A stretch of DNA of 64,000 nucleotides from Verrucomicrobiales bacterium. Lineage in GTDB: Bacteria; Verrucomicrobiota; Verrucomicrobiia; Verrucomicrobiales; DEV007. The notes under the pieces were generated by a model. It had not been told where the DNA came from. It ran no database searches and saw nothing but the letters and a program-made list of their open reading frames with translations. A program made the position numbers and the translations under genes. Each line of letters starts with the position of its first letter. Position 1 is the stretch's first letter. Shown here piece by piece: positions 56,714 to 64,000 of this stretch. The DNA lies in the NCBI GenBank assembly GCA_016795505.1, contig JAEUHH010000062.1, positions 1-64,000 of the forward strand. The letters are read 5' to 3'.

Positions 56714-57556
56714 TCAATGGCCGCCATGTCCGGTGCGCCACTCGATCAGCGACTTCACCGCCAGGGTGCCGAGGCCGAGCAGGGCCAGGATGGAGGCGCA
56801 GGCAAAGGCCGCGACGAAATTGTATTCATTGTAAAGGATTTCGACATGCAGCGGCAGGGTGTTGGTTTTGCCACGCAGGTGCCCGGAGACGACTGAAACG
56901 GCTCCGAACTCACCCATGGCGCGGGCATTGCAGAGAATGACGCCGTAGAAAAGGGCCCACCGGACCCGCGGCAGCGTGACATGCCAGAAGGTTTTCCAAC
57001 CCGATGCACCTAGGCTGAGGGCCGCCAGTTCCGCATCGCGCCCCTGAGCCTGCATCAGCGGGATCAATTCACGGGCAACGAAGGGAAAGGTGACGAATAC
57101 GGTGGCCAGGACGAGTCCCGGAACCGCGAAGATGATCTGGATGTCGCGCTCGGCGAGCCAGGGACCGAACCATCCCTGCGCACCAAACAACAGCACGTAC
57201 ACCAGTCCGGAAACCACCGGGCTGACCGCAAACGGCAGATCGATGAGCGAGACCAGCAGTTGTTTCCCCTTAAAGTCGTGACGGGCGACCGCCCAGGCGG
57301 CGGCGATGCCAAAGACGGCGTTGAGGGGCACGGAGATCACGGCGACCAGCAGGGTCAGGCGGATGGCGGAAAGGGCATCAGGATGACTCAGTGATACCCG
57401 GTAGGCATCCCAGCCTTTTCGCAGGGCCTCTTGGAACACCGCCACCAGCGGAAGCAGCAGGAAGAGGACGAGGAATCCCATCGCGACGGCGACAAGCAAG
57501 GCCCTCAGCCACAGGGGTTCGGTGGTGGCGGGTCGGATGGGGGCGGACCGTGTCAT
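56714..57556 (-). CDS. cysW: Sulfate ABC transporter permease CysW
   Basis: The ATG at 57556 (MTRSAPIRPATTEPLW) gives 280 residues with six helices. The EAA loop reads DAELAALSLGASGWKTFWHVTLP and the CysW-specific ARAMGEFGAVSVVSGHLRGKTNTLPLHVE follows. An earlier in-frame ATG at 57616 would overlap cysT and is less likely. It pairs with CysT to form the channel. Confidence 0.93.
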   Translation of the reverse strand: MTRSAPIRPATTEPLWLRALLVAVAMGFLVLFLLLPLVAVFQEALRKGWDAYRVSLSHPDALSAIRLTLLVAVISVPLNAVFGIAAAWAVARHDFKGKQLLVSLIDLPFAVSPVVSGLVYVLLFGAQGWFGPWLAERDIQIIFAVPGLVLATVFVTFPFVARELIPLMQAQGRDAELAALSLGASGWKTFWHVTLPRVRWALFYGVILCNARAMGEFGAVSVVSGHLRGKTNTLPLHVEILYNEYNFVAAFACASILALLGLGTLAVKSLIEWRTGHGGH

Positions 57557-57575
57557 AATGTGTCGGATGGAGGGG

Positions 57576-58424
57576 TCAGCGGCGGACGAACCGGCCCTGC
57601 AGCGTGTTGATCGCAAGCAGGACGACGAATGAAATGACCAGCATGATCACCGCGAGCGCGGTGGCCCCGGCATAGTCGTACTGCTCCAGCTTGTTCACGA
57701 TGAGCAGGGGCAGGATCTCCGTTTTCATCGGCAGGTTTCCCGAAATGAAAATGATGGATCCGTACTCGCCGACAGCCCGGGCAAACGCCATGGTGAATCC
57801 GGTGAGAAGCGCCGGAAGCAGTGCCGGAAACACGACCCGGCGTAGCGTGGTGAACCGAGACGCCCCGAGCGACGCGGCCGCCTCTTCCATCTCCCGGTCG
57901 AGTTCGGCGATGACGGGTTGAAGGGTTCTCACGACGAAGGGCAGACCGATGAAGACCATGGCCACGAACACGCCGAGTGGCGTGTAGGCAACCTTGACCG
58001 GAGCCAGCCATTGGCCGATCCAGCCATTTGGCGCATAGATCGCCGTGAGGGCGATCCCGGCCACCGCGGTGGGCAGGGCGAAGGGCATGTCGACGACCGC
58101 ATCGATCAGCCGTTTGGCCGGCAGACGGTAGCGCACCAGTACCCAGGCGAGGATGGTCCCGAAAAGGGCATTGCATCCGGCTGCCGCCACGGAGGCGCCG
58201 ACGCTGAGCTGCAGGGCCGCGAGGACCTGCCGATCCGTGAAGAGCGCGACCCATTGATCAGTGCTCAGCTGGGCCGAGCGGATGAAACAGGCGGCCAGGG
58301 GGATCAAGACAATGAGGCTCAGGTAGGTCACGGCAAAGCCGAGGCTCAGGCCGAAACCAGGAATGACCCGCCGGGATCGGCGGATCACCGAAGCGTTCAG
58401 AGTGATGTTGGACGCGGAGACCAT
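57576..58424 (-). CDS. cysT: Sulfate ABC transporter permease CysT
   Basis: The ATG at 58424 (MVSASNITLNASV) gives 282 residues and lies 4 bp behind the sbp stop. The EAA loop is EMEEAAASLGASRFTTLRRVVFP and the helix after it has ARAVGEYGSIIFISGNLPMKTEI, typical of CysT/CysU. The order sbp-cysT-cysW-cysA is the standard sulfate operon. Confidence 0.93.
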   Translation of the reverse strand: MVSASNITLNASVIRRSRRVIPGFGLSLGFAVTYLSLIVLIPLAACFIRSAQLSTDQWVALFTDRQVLAALQLSVGASVAAAGCNALFGTILAWVLVRYRLPAKRLIDAVVDMPFALPTAVAGIALTAIYAPNGWIGQWLAPVKVAYTPLGVFVAMVFIGLPFVVRTLQPVIAELDREMEEAAASLGASRFTTLRRVVFPALLPALLTGFTMAFARAVGEYGSIIFISGNLPMKTEILPLLIVNKLEQYDYAGATALAVIMLVISFVVLLAINTLQGRFVRR

Positions 58425-58428
58425 GCCG

Positions 58429-59451
58429 TTATTGATTCCTGGTGATCTGGTCGAAAAGGCCGCCATCGGCGAAGTGCTTGGCTTGGGCGTTCGGCCATCC
58501 GCCAAATGCCGCATCGATGGTGAGGAGAGTCACCTTCGGGAATCGCGCGAGATCGGCAGGATCCGCCTGTTCGGGGTCGGCCGGACGGTAATAGTGCTTT
58601 GCAGCCAGTCGTTGGCCGACGGGGCTGTAAAGATACTGGAGATAGGCCGTGGCTAGGTCGAGGGTGCCATGAGATTCAGCGTTGCCGACCACGACGGCCA
58701 CCGGAGGCTCGGCCAGAATGCTGATGCTGGGGACGACGATGTCAAAGCTTGCCTCCCCGAATTCGCGCAAGGCGAGGAATGCCTCGTTTTCCCAAGCGAG
58801 CAGCACATCGCCAATGCCCCGCTGGGCGAAGGTGGTCGTCGAGCCACGGGCACCGCTGTCCAGCACGGGAACGTTCCGGAACAAACGCGTCATATAATCG
58901 ACGACTTTGGTTTCATCGCCCTGATACGTCTGGCTTGCCCACCCCCAGGCAGCCAGGTAGTTCCATCGGGCTCCGCCCGAGGTTTTCGGATTGGGTGTCA
59001 CGACGCCGATGCCCTCCCCGACCAGATCGCCCCAGTCCCGGATGTTCTTCGGATTGCCCTCCCGGACCAAAAACACGATCGTCGAGGTGTAGGGCGAGGA
59101 ATTGTGGGGAAACTGCCGCTGCCAGTCTTTTGGCAGCTTGCCGGTCTGCTCCGCGATCGCGTCGATGTCGTAGGAAAGCGCCAGCGTCACGACATCCGCC
59201 GCCAGACCGTCGATGACAGCACGGGCCTGCTTGGCGGCGCCGCCGTGGCTTTGGTTGATGGTCACGACCTCCCCTGTTTCCGCCGTCCAGTGGCTGATGA
59301 ATGCTTCATTGAATTCCTGATAGAGTTCGCGGGTTGGGTCATAGGAGACGTTCAGCAGCGATCTTCCGGCGTCAGAGTCTCCGCCACCGCAGCCTGTCAG
59401 CAGAAATAGCGCGGCCGCTGGCAGCGCCGCGAAAATCGGGGTCGTTTTCAT
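58429..59451 (-). CDS. sbp: Sulfate-binding lipoprotein
   Basis: The ATG at 59451 starts a lipoprotein signal ending in LLTGC, giving 340 residues. The Sbp/CysP landmarks are [17 protein letters not shown], the [14 protein letters not shown] loop that binds sulfate, and [16 protein letters not shown]. It captures sulfate outside the inner membrane for the CysTWA transporter. A paralogue without a lipobox lies at 62480-63487. Confidence 0.93.
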   Translation of the reverse strand: MKTTPIFAALPAAALFLLTGCGGGDSDAGRSLLNVSYDPTRELYQEFNEAFISHWTAETGEVVTINQSHGGAAKQARAVIDGLAADVVTLALSYDIDAIAEQTGKLPKDWQRQFPHNSSPYTSTIVFLVREGNPKNIRDWGDLVGEGIGVVTPNPKTSGGARWNYLAAWGWASQTYQGDETKVVDYMTRLFRNVPVLDSGARGSTTTFAQRGIGDVLLAWENEAFLALREFGEASFDIVVPSISILAEPPVAVVVGNAESHGTLDLATAYLQYLYSPVGQRLAAKHYYRPADPEQADPADLARFPKVTLLTIDAAFGGWPNAQAKHFADGGLFDQITRNQ

Positions 59452-59530
59452 TAGTTTAGCCCAATTCGTTAGTAAAATCCGCGTATCGGCGGACATTTGC
59501 TCTGGTTTCAGTTCCGGGAGGTCGTTGCGA

Positions 59531-60109
59531 TCAGCGGGATTCGTGCCCTTCGGTCAGCAGGGCCAGGAAGCCTTCGGCCGGGTCGGCGTGGCGCTTTTCC
59601 GGCGGCTGTTTCGGGGGCAATCCGGTCGGATCGACCGAGGACGGCTCGACAAAGGGAATGGGCAAATTGTCGCGGCGCAGTTTGCGCAGGGTGACCTCCA
59701 CGACCTGAGCGAGGGAATAACGGTCGAGGATATTCGCCACCGCGTTGCGGACATCGATCATCAGCATGCGCAGACCGCAATGGGCCTCATCCTCACAGGT
59801 GCAGGGCTGATAGAAGGCTTCGCTGGCGCAGGGGATGGGCGCCAGCATGCCGTCGAGCAGACGGATCACCCGGCCGATTTTGATCTCGCTGGGAGGAGTT
59901 TCGAGAAAATAGCCACCATACTTGCCCCGCTTGGTGCCGACGATGCCTTCCTGACGCAGATCGGCGAGAATTTGTTCGACGAACTTCAGGGGCAGCCGTT
60001 CAAGCTGGGCCAGTTCCGATGCCGAGACCAAATCCCGACCGACTTCATGAGCCATGCCGAGCTTGATCAGGGTGCGAAGGCCATATTCTCCCCGCTTTGA
60101 AAGCTTCAT
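59531..60109 (-). CDS. Rrf2-family transcription regulator, likely sulfur regulator
   Basis: The 192-residue protein has the Rrf2 winged helix ([46 protein letters not shown]). Then four cysteines occur in [18 protein letters not shown], at about the place where IscR-type members bind an iron-sulfur cluster, but with different spacing. The C-terminal 40 residues are a Pro-rich extension. It sits just upstream of the sulfate operon on the same strand. A CymR/IscR-like role in sulfur control is the natural inference. Confidence 0.88.
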   Translation of the reverse strand: MKLSKRGEYGLRTLIKLGMAHEVGRDLVSASELAQLERLPLKFVEQILADLRQEGIVGTKRGKYGGYFLETPPSEIKIGRVIRLLDGMLAPIPCASEAFYQPCTCEDEAHCGLRMLMIDVRNAVANILDRYSLAQVVEVTLRKLRRDNLPIPFVEPSSVDPTGLPPKQPPEKRHADPAEGFLALLTEGHESR

Positions 60110-60152
60110 ATCGCAAAGTAGAAATCTTTAATGTTGATTGGTCAAGTAGAAT
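60110..60152 (-). promoter_or_regulatory. Promoter/operator region of the Rrf2 gene
   Basis: Read in reverse, TTGACC and TCTACT are 17 bp apart just before the ATG. The sequence TTGACCAATCAA contains inverted TTGA/TCAA arms, and TTCTACTT occurs twice, which could be an autoregulatory Rrf2 site. The spacing places the start of transcription very close to the ATG, so the exact elements are uncertain. Confidence 0.4.
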
Positions 60153-60920
60153 TTAAAACTTTTCATTCAACCCTGACGGGGGCTTGGAGAGGAAGTTGAG
60201 CGCGGCCGATCCGGCCGATATGAGGCTGTCGATGCGCTGGGCGAGTGGCAGGCGGCCCGGAGCTTCGAAGGTGTAGGACCGCACCGGCCAGGTCCGGGTC
60301 AGCCAGATAGCCTCGGGCCAGCCTTCCGGCTCGTCCGGATCCGGCGCGTGGGTGATCCAGCCCGGAGCGCAGAGCGCGTGGTCATCCACCGGACCTTCGG
60401 ATTGGAGCGGAAAATCACCGGCCACGCTCATCAGAATCGACGGCGCCAGCGATGGGCCGGGACCGGTGGCGATTTCATACAGGTAGAAGCCATCGGCTTC
60501 CCAGTCTTCGTGGAACGAGAGATGGATCGAACATGGTTTCGACTGATGGCGCCACCAATCGATCAGGGCGTTGGTTTCCGCCGCCGATCGACGCAGAAAA
60601 TCGCGGTTCAGATCGACGCCGTCCGCATTTTCCCGGCGGTTGAGGCGCCATCCCGACGGATTCAGGAGCGGCATCACGACCCAGTCGTATGCGTCGTCCC
60701 AGTTTGCCATCTCCAACAGCCGGATCAGAGCCTCCGGCCCACTTCTTTCATCGCCATGGATACCAGACGACAGGAACACCACGGTGGCGTCGGGGGTCGA
60801 TGCGCGGCGGGTCCAAATCCACAGATCATCGCCAGCCACCCGTCCCACCCGGTCGCTTTGAAAGCCCGCCTCAGTCGCAGCTTCGGAGACTTGCTGATAC
60901 ATGCTGGCAACGCAATCCAT
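60153..60920 (-). CDS. M14-family zinc carboxypeptidase-like hydrolase
   Basis: The 255-residue protein keeps the zinc residues of M14 enzymes: HGDERSGPE (His and Glu) and the later histidine in HLSFHEDWE. SYTFEAPG has a glutamate in the position of the general base. DGVDLNRDF is the substrate-arginine region. Small M14 enzymes of this type trim peptidoglycan peptides or dipeptides. The first 50 bp overlap the end of the phosphoesterase gene; a later start at 60902 (MYQQVSEAA) would shorten the overlap. Confidence 0.88.
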   Translation of the reverse strand: MDCVASMYQQVSEAATEAGFQSDRVGRVAGDDLWIWTRRASTPDATVVFLSSGIHGDERSGPEALIRLLEMANWDDAYDWVVMPLLNPSGWRLNRRENADGVDLNRDFLRRSAAETNALIDWWRHQSKPCSIHLSFHEDWEADGFYLYEIATGPGPSLAPSILMSVAGDFPLQSEGPVDDHALCAPGWITHAPDPDEPEGWPEAIWLTRTWPVRSYTFEAPGRLPLAQRIDSLISAGSAALNFLSKPPSGLNEKF

Positions 60921-61620
60921 GTTCTGCTTTCGATTCCAATCCGTCCATTATTGGCACAACGGTCGGGATGTTGCGCAGGCAAAACACACCATCCCGCCAG
61001 ATCGCGTACGAACCTGCCGGTTCGCCACCCTTGGGCCGGCCGACGCTCCCGGGATTGACGACGAGAGTCGAACCCACCCGCCGCAAGAATGGTCGATGCG
61101 TGTGTCCCACCAGCAGCACATCCGGATTTCCCGCTCGGCGGATCTCGCCTTGCCACGCCGCTTCCGGCGCATCGCCGCGGAGATAGCCCTCCAGTGGATC
61201 GCTGGGCAGGGCATGGCCCGCCCACCACACTTCGGCTTCCGTGCGCAGCCTCACCGATTCCGGAAGGCTCGCGAGAAAAGCCCGGTCAGCAGGTGGCAAC
61301 CTCCGTCGGGTATCCCTCAGGGTTTCGGCCAACTCATCCCTACCAGCACTGGAATAGCGGGGCAGGGCACCCGTCACTGCCGCGATATCGTGATTGCCGC
61401 GAAGTGCCCGGCCGGGGCGGACATGCCGGGCACCCCAGCGCACGCAGGCTGCAGGCTCGGGGCCGTAGTTGACCCAGTCGCCGAGGCACAGGATATCGGT
61501 TGCATCCGGCTCCGCCTGAAGCACAGCTCTCAAGGCATTCCAGTTCCCGTGGATGTCAGAAAGAATGAGCAACCGGGTGCCAGATACGATCCAACCGCCG
61601 TCCACTATGGGGTCACTCAT
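60871..61620 (-). CDS. Metallophosphoesterase
   Basis: The 249-residue protein has all metal-binding motifs of the calcineurin-like family: LSDIHGNW, CLGDWVNYG, LRGNHD, and LVGHTHRPF, followed by VVNPGSVGRPKGG, typical of YfcE-like enzymes. Substrate is unknown. It overlaps the alpha/beta hydrolase upstream by 8 bp and the M14 gene downstream by 50 bp, so the three form an operon. Confidence 0.93.
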   Translation of the reverse strand: MSDPIVDGGWIVSGTRLLILSDIHGNWNALRAVLQAEPDATDILCLGDWVNYGPEPAACVRWGARHVRPGRALRGNHDIAAVTGALPRYSSAGRDELAETLRDTRRRLPPADRAFLASLPESVRLRTEAEVWWAGHALPSDPLEGYLRGDAPEAAWQGEIRRAGNPDVLLVGHTHRPFLRRVGSTLVVNPGSVGRPKGGEPAGSYAIWRDGVFCLRNIPTVVPIMDGLESKAEHGLRCQHVSASLRSCD

Positions 61621-62278
61621 GACGAGCCAGCGCAGGCAAGCGGCGGGAAGAGACTCTCACCGGCCTGACTGACCGGGGGCCAAACAAATCCCCGTCCACT
61701 TGCAGGCACCATCGCAGCGGAAAGGGCCAGGGACCGAAGCCGCTCTCCAGATTCACATGGCGCGCCTCGTCGGGCAGTTTCAGGAATGGCAGGCCCAGCG
61801 GCAGGGCGTACTCCGAAACGAAACCCCACACGCACAGGGGATCGTTTTCCGAGCCCACCAACAAGACCCGCCCCGCCGCCTCGTGAATAAGCCGCCGGTC
61901 AAAACGAAGCGCCCTCCGGCCCACCACGCGGCCCACACGATCGACATCGACCCCGCCCGGAGGCGCGACCAGCAGCGCCCGTGAAAGCGGAATCGCTTGC
62001 GGAATGCTCGCATAGTAGAGCCACAACAGCGCCCCCAATGAGTGTGCCACGAGGACCGAGCCGGGGCCCGCGACGCGTAGGATGTCATGCAGTTCATCCA
62101 TCCAATCGATCAGATTCGGTTGGCTTTTGTCTGGGAGCTCGGGCATGAGCACCCGGTGGCCCCGGCGATTCAGTTCGCCAGCCAGCCACTCCTGCCAGTG
62201 GCCCTGGGGCGACCCATCGAGGCCATGCAAGATGACGAAGGTCGGTGCGGCAGGGTACCGTTCAAATTGCTCATTCAT
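61613..62278 (-). CDS. Alpha/beta hydrolase (RBBP9/YdeN-like)
   Basis: The ATG at 62278 (MNEQFERYPAAPTFVILHG) starts just past a dispersed repeat and gives 221 residues. FVILHGLDGSPQGHWQEWL and VLVAHSLGALLWLYY (nucleophile serine) match RBBP9-type serine hydrolases. A late aspartate (SENDPLC) and histidine (EARHVNLESG) complete the triad. It is the first gene of the three-gene hydrolase operon. Confidence 0.85.
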   Translation of the reverse strand: MNEQFERYPAAPTFVILHGLDGSPQGHWQEWLAGELNRRGHRVLMPELPDKSQPNLIDWMDELHDILRVAGPGSVLVAHSLGALLWLYYASIPQAIPLSRALLVAPPGGVDVDRVGRVVGRRALRFDRRLIHEAAGRVLLVGSENDPLCVWGFVSEYALPLGLPFLKLPDEARHVNLESGFGPWPFPLRWCLQVDGDLFGPRSVRPVRVSSRRLPALARHE

Positions 62279-62283
62279 GGTTT

Positions 62284-62328
62284 CCGATGAAACAGGGTGG
62301 CATCTCCAATCCAACAGGGTCTGATCGG
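62284..62328. repeat. Dispersed palindromic repeat, copy G
   Basis: Two units (CCGATGAAACAGGGT and CCAACAGGGTCTGATCGG) lie immediately before the start of the RBBP9-like hydrolase gene. Confidence 0.8.
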
Positions 62329-62394
62329 AAAAAGGCTCCTTAAATTGTCAATCAACCGACCGTCCCGGCTGACGATGACCGCGGCGAGAACCAA

Positions 62395-62424
62395 GCCCGC
62401 CGGAGCCTGGGGACTCCGGCGGGC
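62395..62424 (-). terminator. Perfect 11-bp hairpin behind the second sbp gene
   Basis: GCCCGCCGGAG and CTCCGGCGGGC pair perfectly around an 8-nt loop, 56 bp behind the sbp stop on the reverse strand. The following T-run is poor, so it may be a transcript stabiliser rather than a strong intrinsic terminator. Confidence 0.5.
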
Positions 62425-62479
62425 AACCATTGCTTGTTGTTATGGTCCAACCTCGGGAAAGATCGATCGCCCTATCACC

Positions 62480-63487
62480 TCACGGTTTGTAGATCCGGTC
62501 GAAGTAGCCCCCGTCACCAAAGTGGGTCTTCTGCGCTTTCTGCCAGCCACCGAAGATGTCCGCATCGATGGTGACGAGGTCGGTCTTCACGAAGCGCGCC
62601 ACATCCCTGGGATCAGCGTGCTCCGGGCTGATGGGACGGTAGAAATGCTTCGCTGCGAGGCGTTGTCCATCAGCCGAGTAGAGGTATTCCAAGTAGGCTT
62701 TGGCCCGCTCCGTGTTGCCCTTTTTCTCTGCATTCCTGTCGACCACGGTCACAGGCGGTTGGGCCAGAATGCTCAGGGAGGGGACGATGATTTCGAAGTT
62801 GTCTTCGCCGAACTCCTTCAAGGCGAGGAAGGCCTCGTTTTCCCATGACAACAACACGTCACCGATCTGTCGTTGGACAAAGGTGGTCGTCGAGCCGCGC
62901 GCCCCGGAATCGAGCACCGGCACGTTCTTGTAGAGCTTCGTGATATAGTCCACGACCTTCGACTCATCGCCGCCGTGGGTCTTATGCGCCCAAGCCCAGG
63001 CCGCGAGGTAATTCCAGCGGGCGCCGCCGGAGGTCTTCGGATTCGGCGTGATGATTTGCACACCTTCCTTCGTCAGATCGCCCCAGTCCCTGATGCCCTT
63101 CGGGTTGCCCTTGCGGACGAGGAAGACGATCGTGGAGGTGTAGGGTGAACTGGCGTTCGGCAATCGGCTCTGCCAGTCGGCCGGCAAAAGACCGGCCTCT
63201 GACGAAATAGCGTCGATGTCATACGCCAGCGCAAGAGTCACCACATCGGCCTGGAGGCCATCAATGACCGCGCGGGCCTGTTTGCCGGCACCGCCGTGGG
63301 ATTGGACGATGGTGATGTCCTCTCCTTTGGTGGCTTTCCAGTGTTTTGCGAAGATCTCGTTGAATTCCTGGTAGAATTCACGGGTCGGATCGTAGGAGAC
63401 GTTCAGCAGTTCGGCCGCGGCAGCGGTCCCAGCAAGAGCCAGTCCGGTGAGGATGGCGAGAGTGAGTTTCAGGTGTCGTAACTTCAT
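62480..63487 (-). CDS. sbp: Second sulfate-binding protein, periplasmic
   Basis: The ATG at 63487 ([20 protein letters not shown]) starts a Sec signal with an AAA cleavage site and no lipobox, giving 335 residues. The body is closely similar to the lipoprotein Sbp: [47 protein letters not shown]. It is preceded on the same strand by a porin gene, 57 bp apart, with no transporter of its own. It may share the CysTWA complex or bind a different oxyanion. Confidence 0.92.
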   Translation of the reverse strand: MKLRHLKLTLAILTGLALAGTAAAAELLNVSYDPTREFYQEFNEIFAKHWKATKGEDITIVQSHGGAGKQARAVIDGLQADVVTLALAYDIDAISSEAGLLPADWQSRLPNASSPYTSTIVFLVRKGNPKGIRDWGDLTKEGVQIITPNPKTSGGARWNYLAAWAWAHKTHGGDESKVVDYITKLYKNVPVLDSGARGSTTTFVQRQIGDVLLSWENEAFLALKEFGEDNFEIIVPSLSILAQPPVTVVDRNAEKKGNTERAKAYLEYLYSADGQRLAAKHFYRPISPEHADPRDVARFVKTDLVTIDADIFGGWQKAQKTHFGDGGYFDRIYKP

Positions 63488-63544
63488 TGGGTTCTTATGG
63501 TTTTGGTTTGGCTTTTGGTTTGTTGAGAAAAGCAGCAATTGAGA

Positions 63545-64000
63545 TCAAAAGGACAGGCGCACGCCGGTCAGGTAGGTCCAGCCATCGAAGTCGCCGCCAT
63601 TCCCGCCGCCATCGATGTCGGCGTATTCGGCCCCGGCGAGCAGCTTCAGCTTGTCGCCGTGGATGAAGTACTGGGTGCCGAGATAGAAGGCGTTGTAGGT
63701 CTCGCCCCGCCCGCTGCCGGTCAGAGAGGGCGCGCGGCGTTCGTAACGCGACTGGGCCTGGACAGAATCCGGACCGTCTCCCAAAGAGAATGAATAGCGG
63801 CCCACCAGCTGGAGCTTCTCGGGAATCAGGTCATAGGTGGGCTGGAGAAAGAACCCCGCCGCATTGGCGGAGAAACCGGTGCCGGCGAAGACCTCACTGA
63901 CAAAGCTCCAGCGCCCGTCCTGCAGCCACAGCGTGGTGGAGAACAGGTTTTCATAACGGTTCAGCACCGTGCTGTTCGGTTCAATTTCGCTGCGCAGGTA
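63545..64000 (-). CDS. Outer-membrane porin, C-terminal part (5' end outside window)
   Basis: The frame is open to the window edge, giving the last 151 residues. Alternating polar and hydrophobic strands (LFSTTLWLQDGRWSFVSEVF, KLQLVGRYSFSLG, YNAFYLGTQYFIHGDKLKLLAGAEYADID) and the terminal phenylalanine of LTGVRLSF fit a phosphate-selective porin O/P-type barrel. Its adjacency to sbp suggests uptake of sulfate across the outer membrane. Confidence 0.8.
   Translation of the reverse strand, partial: YLRSEIEPNSTVLNRYENLFSTTLWLQDGRWSFVSEVFAGTGFSANAAGFFLQPTYDLIPEKLQLVGRYSFSLGDGPDSVQAQSRYERRAPSLTGSGRGETYNAFYLGTQYFIHGDKLKLLAGAEYADIDGGGNGGDFDGWTYLTGVRLSF

Overview
The window is GC-rich chromosomal DNA, most likely from a Verrucomicrobiota bacterium (PVC superphylum). 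The pointers are a large PQQ-propeller protein with a concanavalin/LamG-like domain, a PVC-type dehydrogenase fused to HEAT repeats and a c-type cytochrome, an ECF sigma factor paired with a giant Hanks kinase, a short archaeal-type ProS, Rhs genes and small lipoproteins. No rRNA, tRNA, CRISPR array, phage or complete insertion sequence was seen. The only RNA gene recognised is the small SRP RNA.

Layout. 1-5.9 kb: a polymorphic-toxin (Rhs) array with the C-terminus of one Rhs protein, a second Rhs module with a different AT-rich tip, candidate immunity genes (a lipoprotein, an ankyrin protein), and broken copies of Rhs core, tip and immunity DNA joined to a glycosyltransferase fragment. 6.4-15.1 kb: a tightly packed operon encoding a secreted PQQ-propeller/LamG protein, an unknown membrane-anchored protein, a tandem ModA-type binding protein, ModB, ModC and a ThiF/MoeB-like E1 enzyme, read as molybdate or tungstate uptake plus cofactor chemistry. 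15.1-17.9 kb: an LRR-ROCO-TIR protein. 18-21.2 kb: a 21-bp minisatellite, an unknown protein and several small toxin-antitoxin-like genes. 21.3-30.9 kb: housekeeping and envelope genes (ProS, L,D-transpeptidase, M23 peptidase, SRP RNA, two coiled-coil membrane proteins, alkyladenine glycosylase, NIF3, YchF).

31-39.2 kb: an Mrp-type cation/proton antiporter operon with three large NuoL/M/N-like subunits and two unrecognised small membrane proteins, followed by riboflavin synthase and a Gfo/Idh/MocA oxidoreductase. 41-48.7 kb: a reverse-strand operon of ECF sigma factor, 1962-residue Ser/Thr kinase and two small proteins. 48.9-54.7 kb: a secreted esterase, a PVC cytochrome and a nucleotidyltransferase pair. 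54.8-64 kb: sulfate assimilation, with sbp-cysT-cysW-cysA coupled to an Amj-type lipid II flippase, an Rrf2 regulator, three hydrolases, a second sbp and the end of an outer-membrane porin.

A short dispersed palindromic repeat (two or three units built on CCGATC...ACAGGGT...GATCGG) occurs at seven places. Five are between or at the starts of genes, and two lie in frame inside genes (mrpD and the PVC cytochrome). At one site it supplies the start codon and first residues of the alkyladenine glycosylase. This family and the Rhs tip/immunity array are the most distinctive structures in the window.
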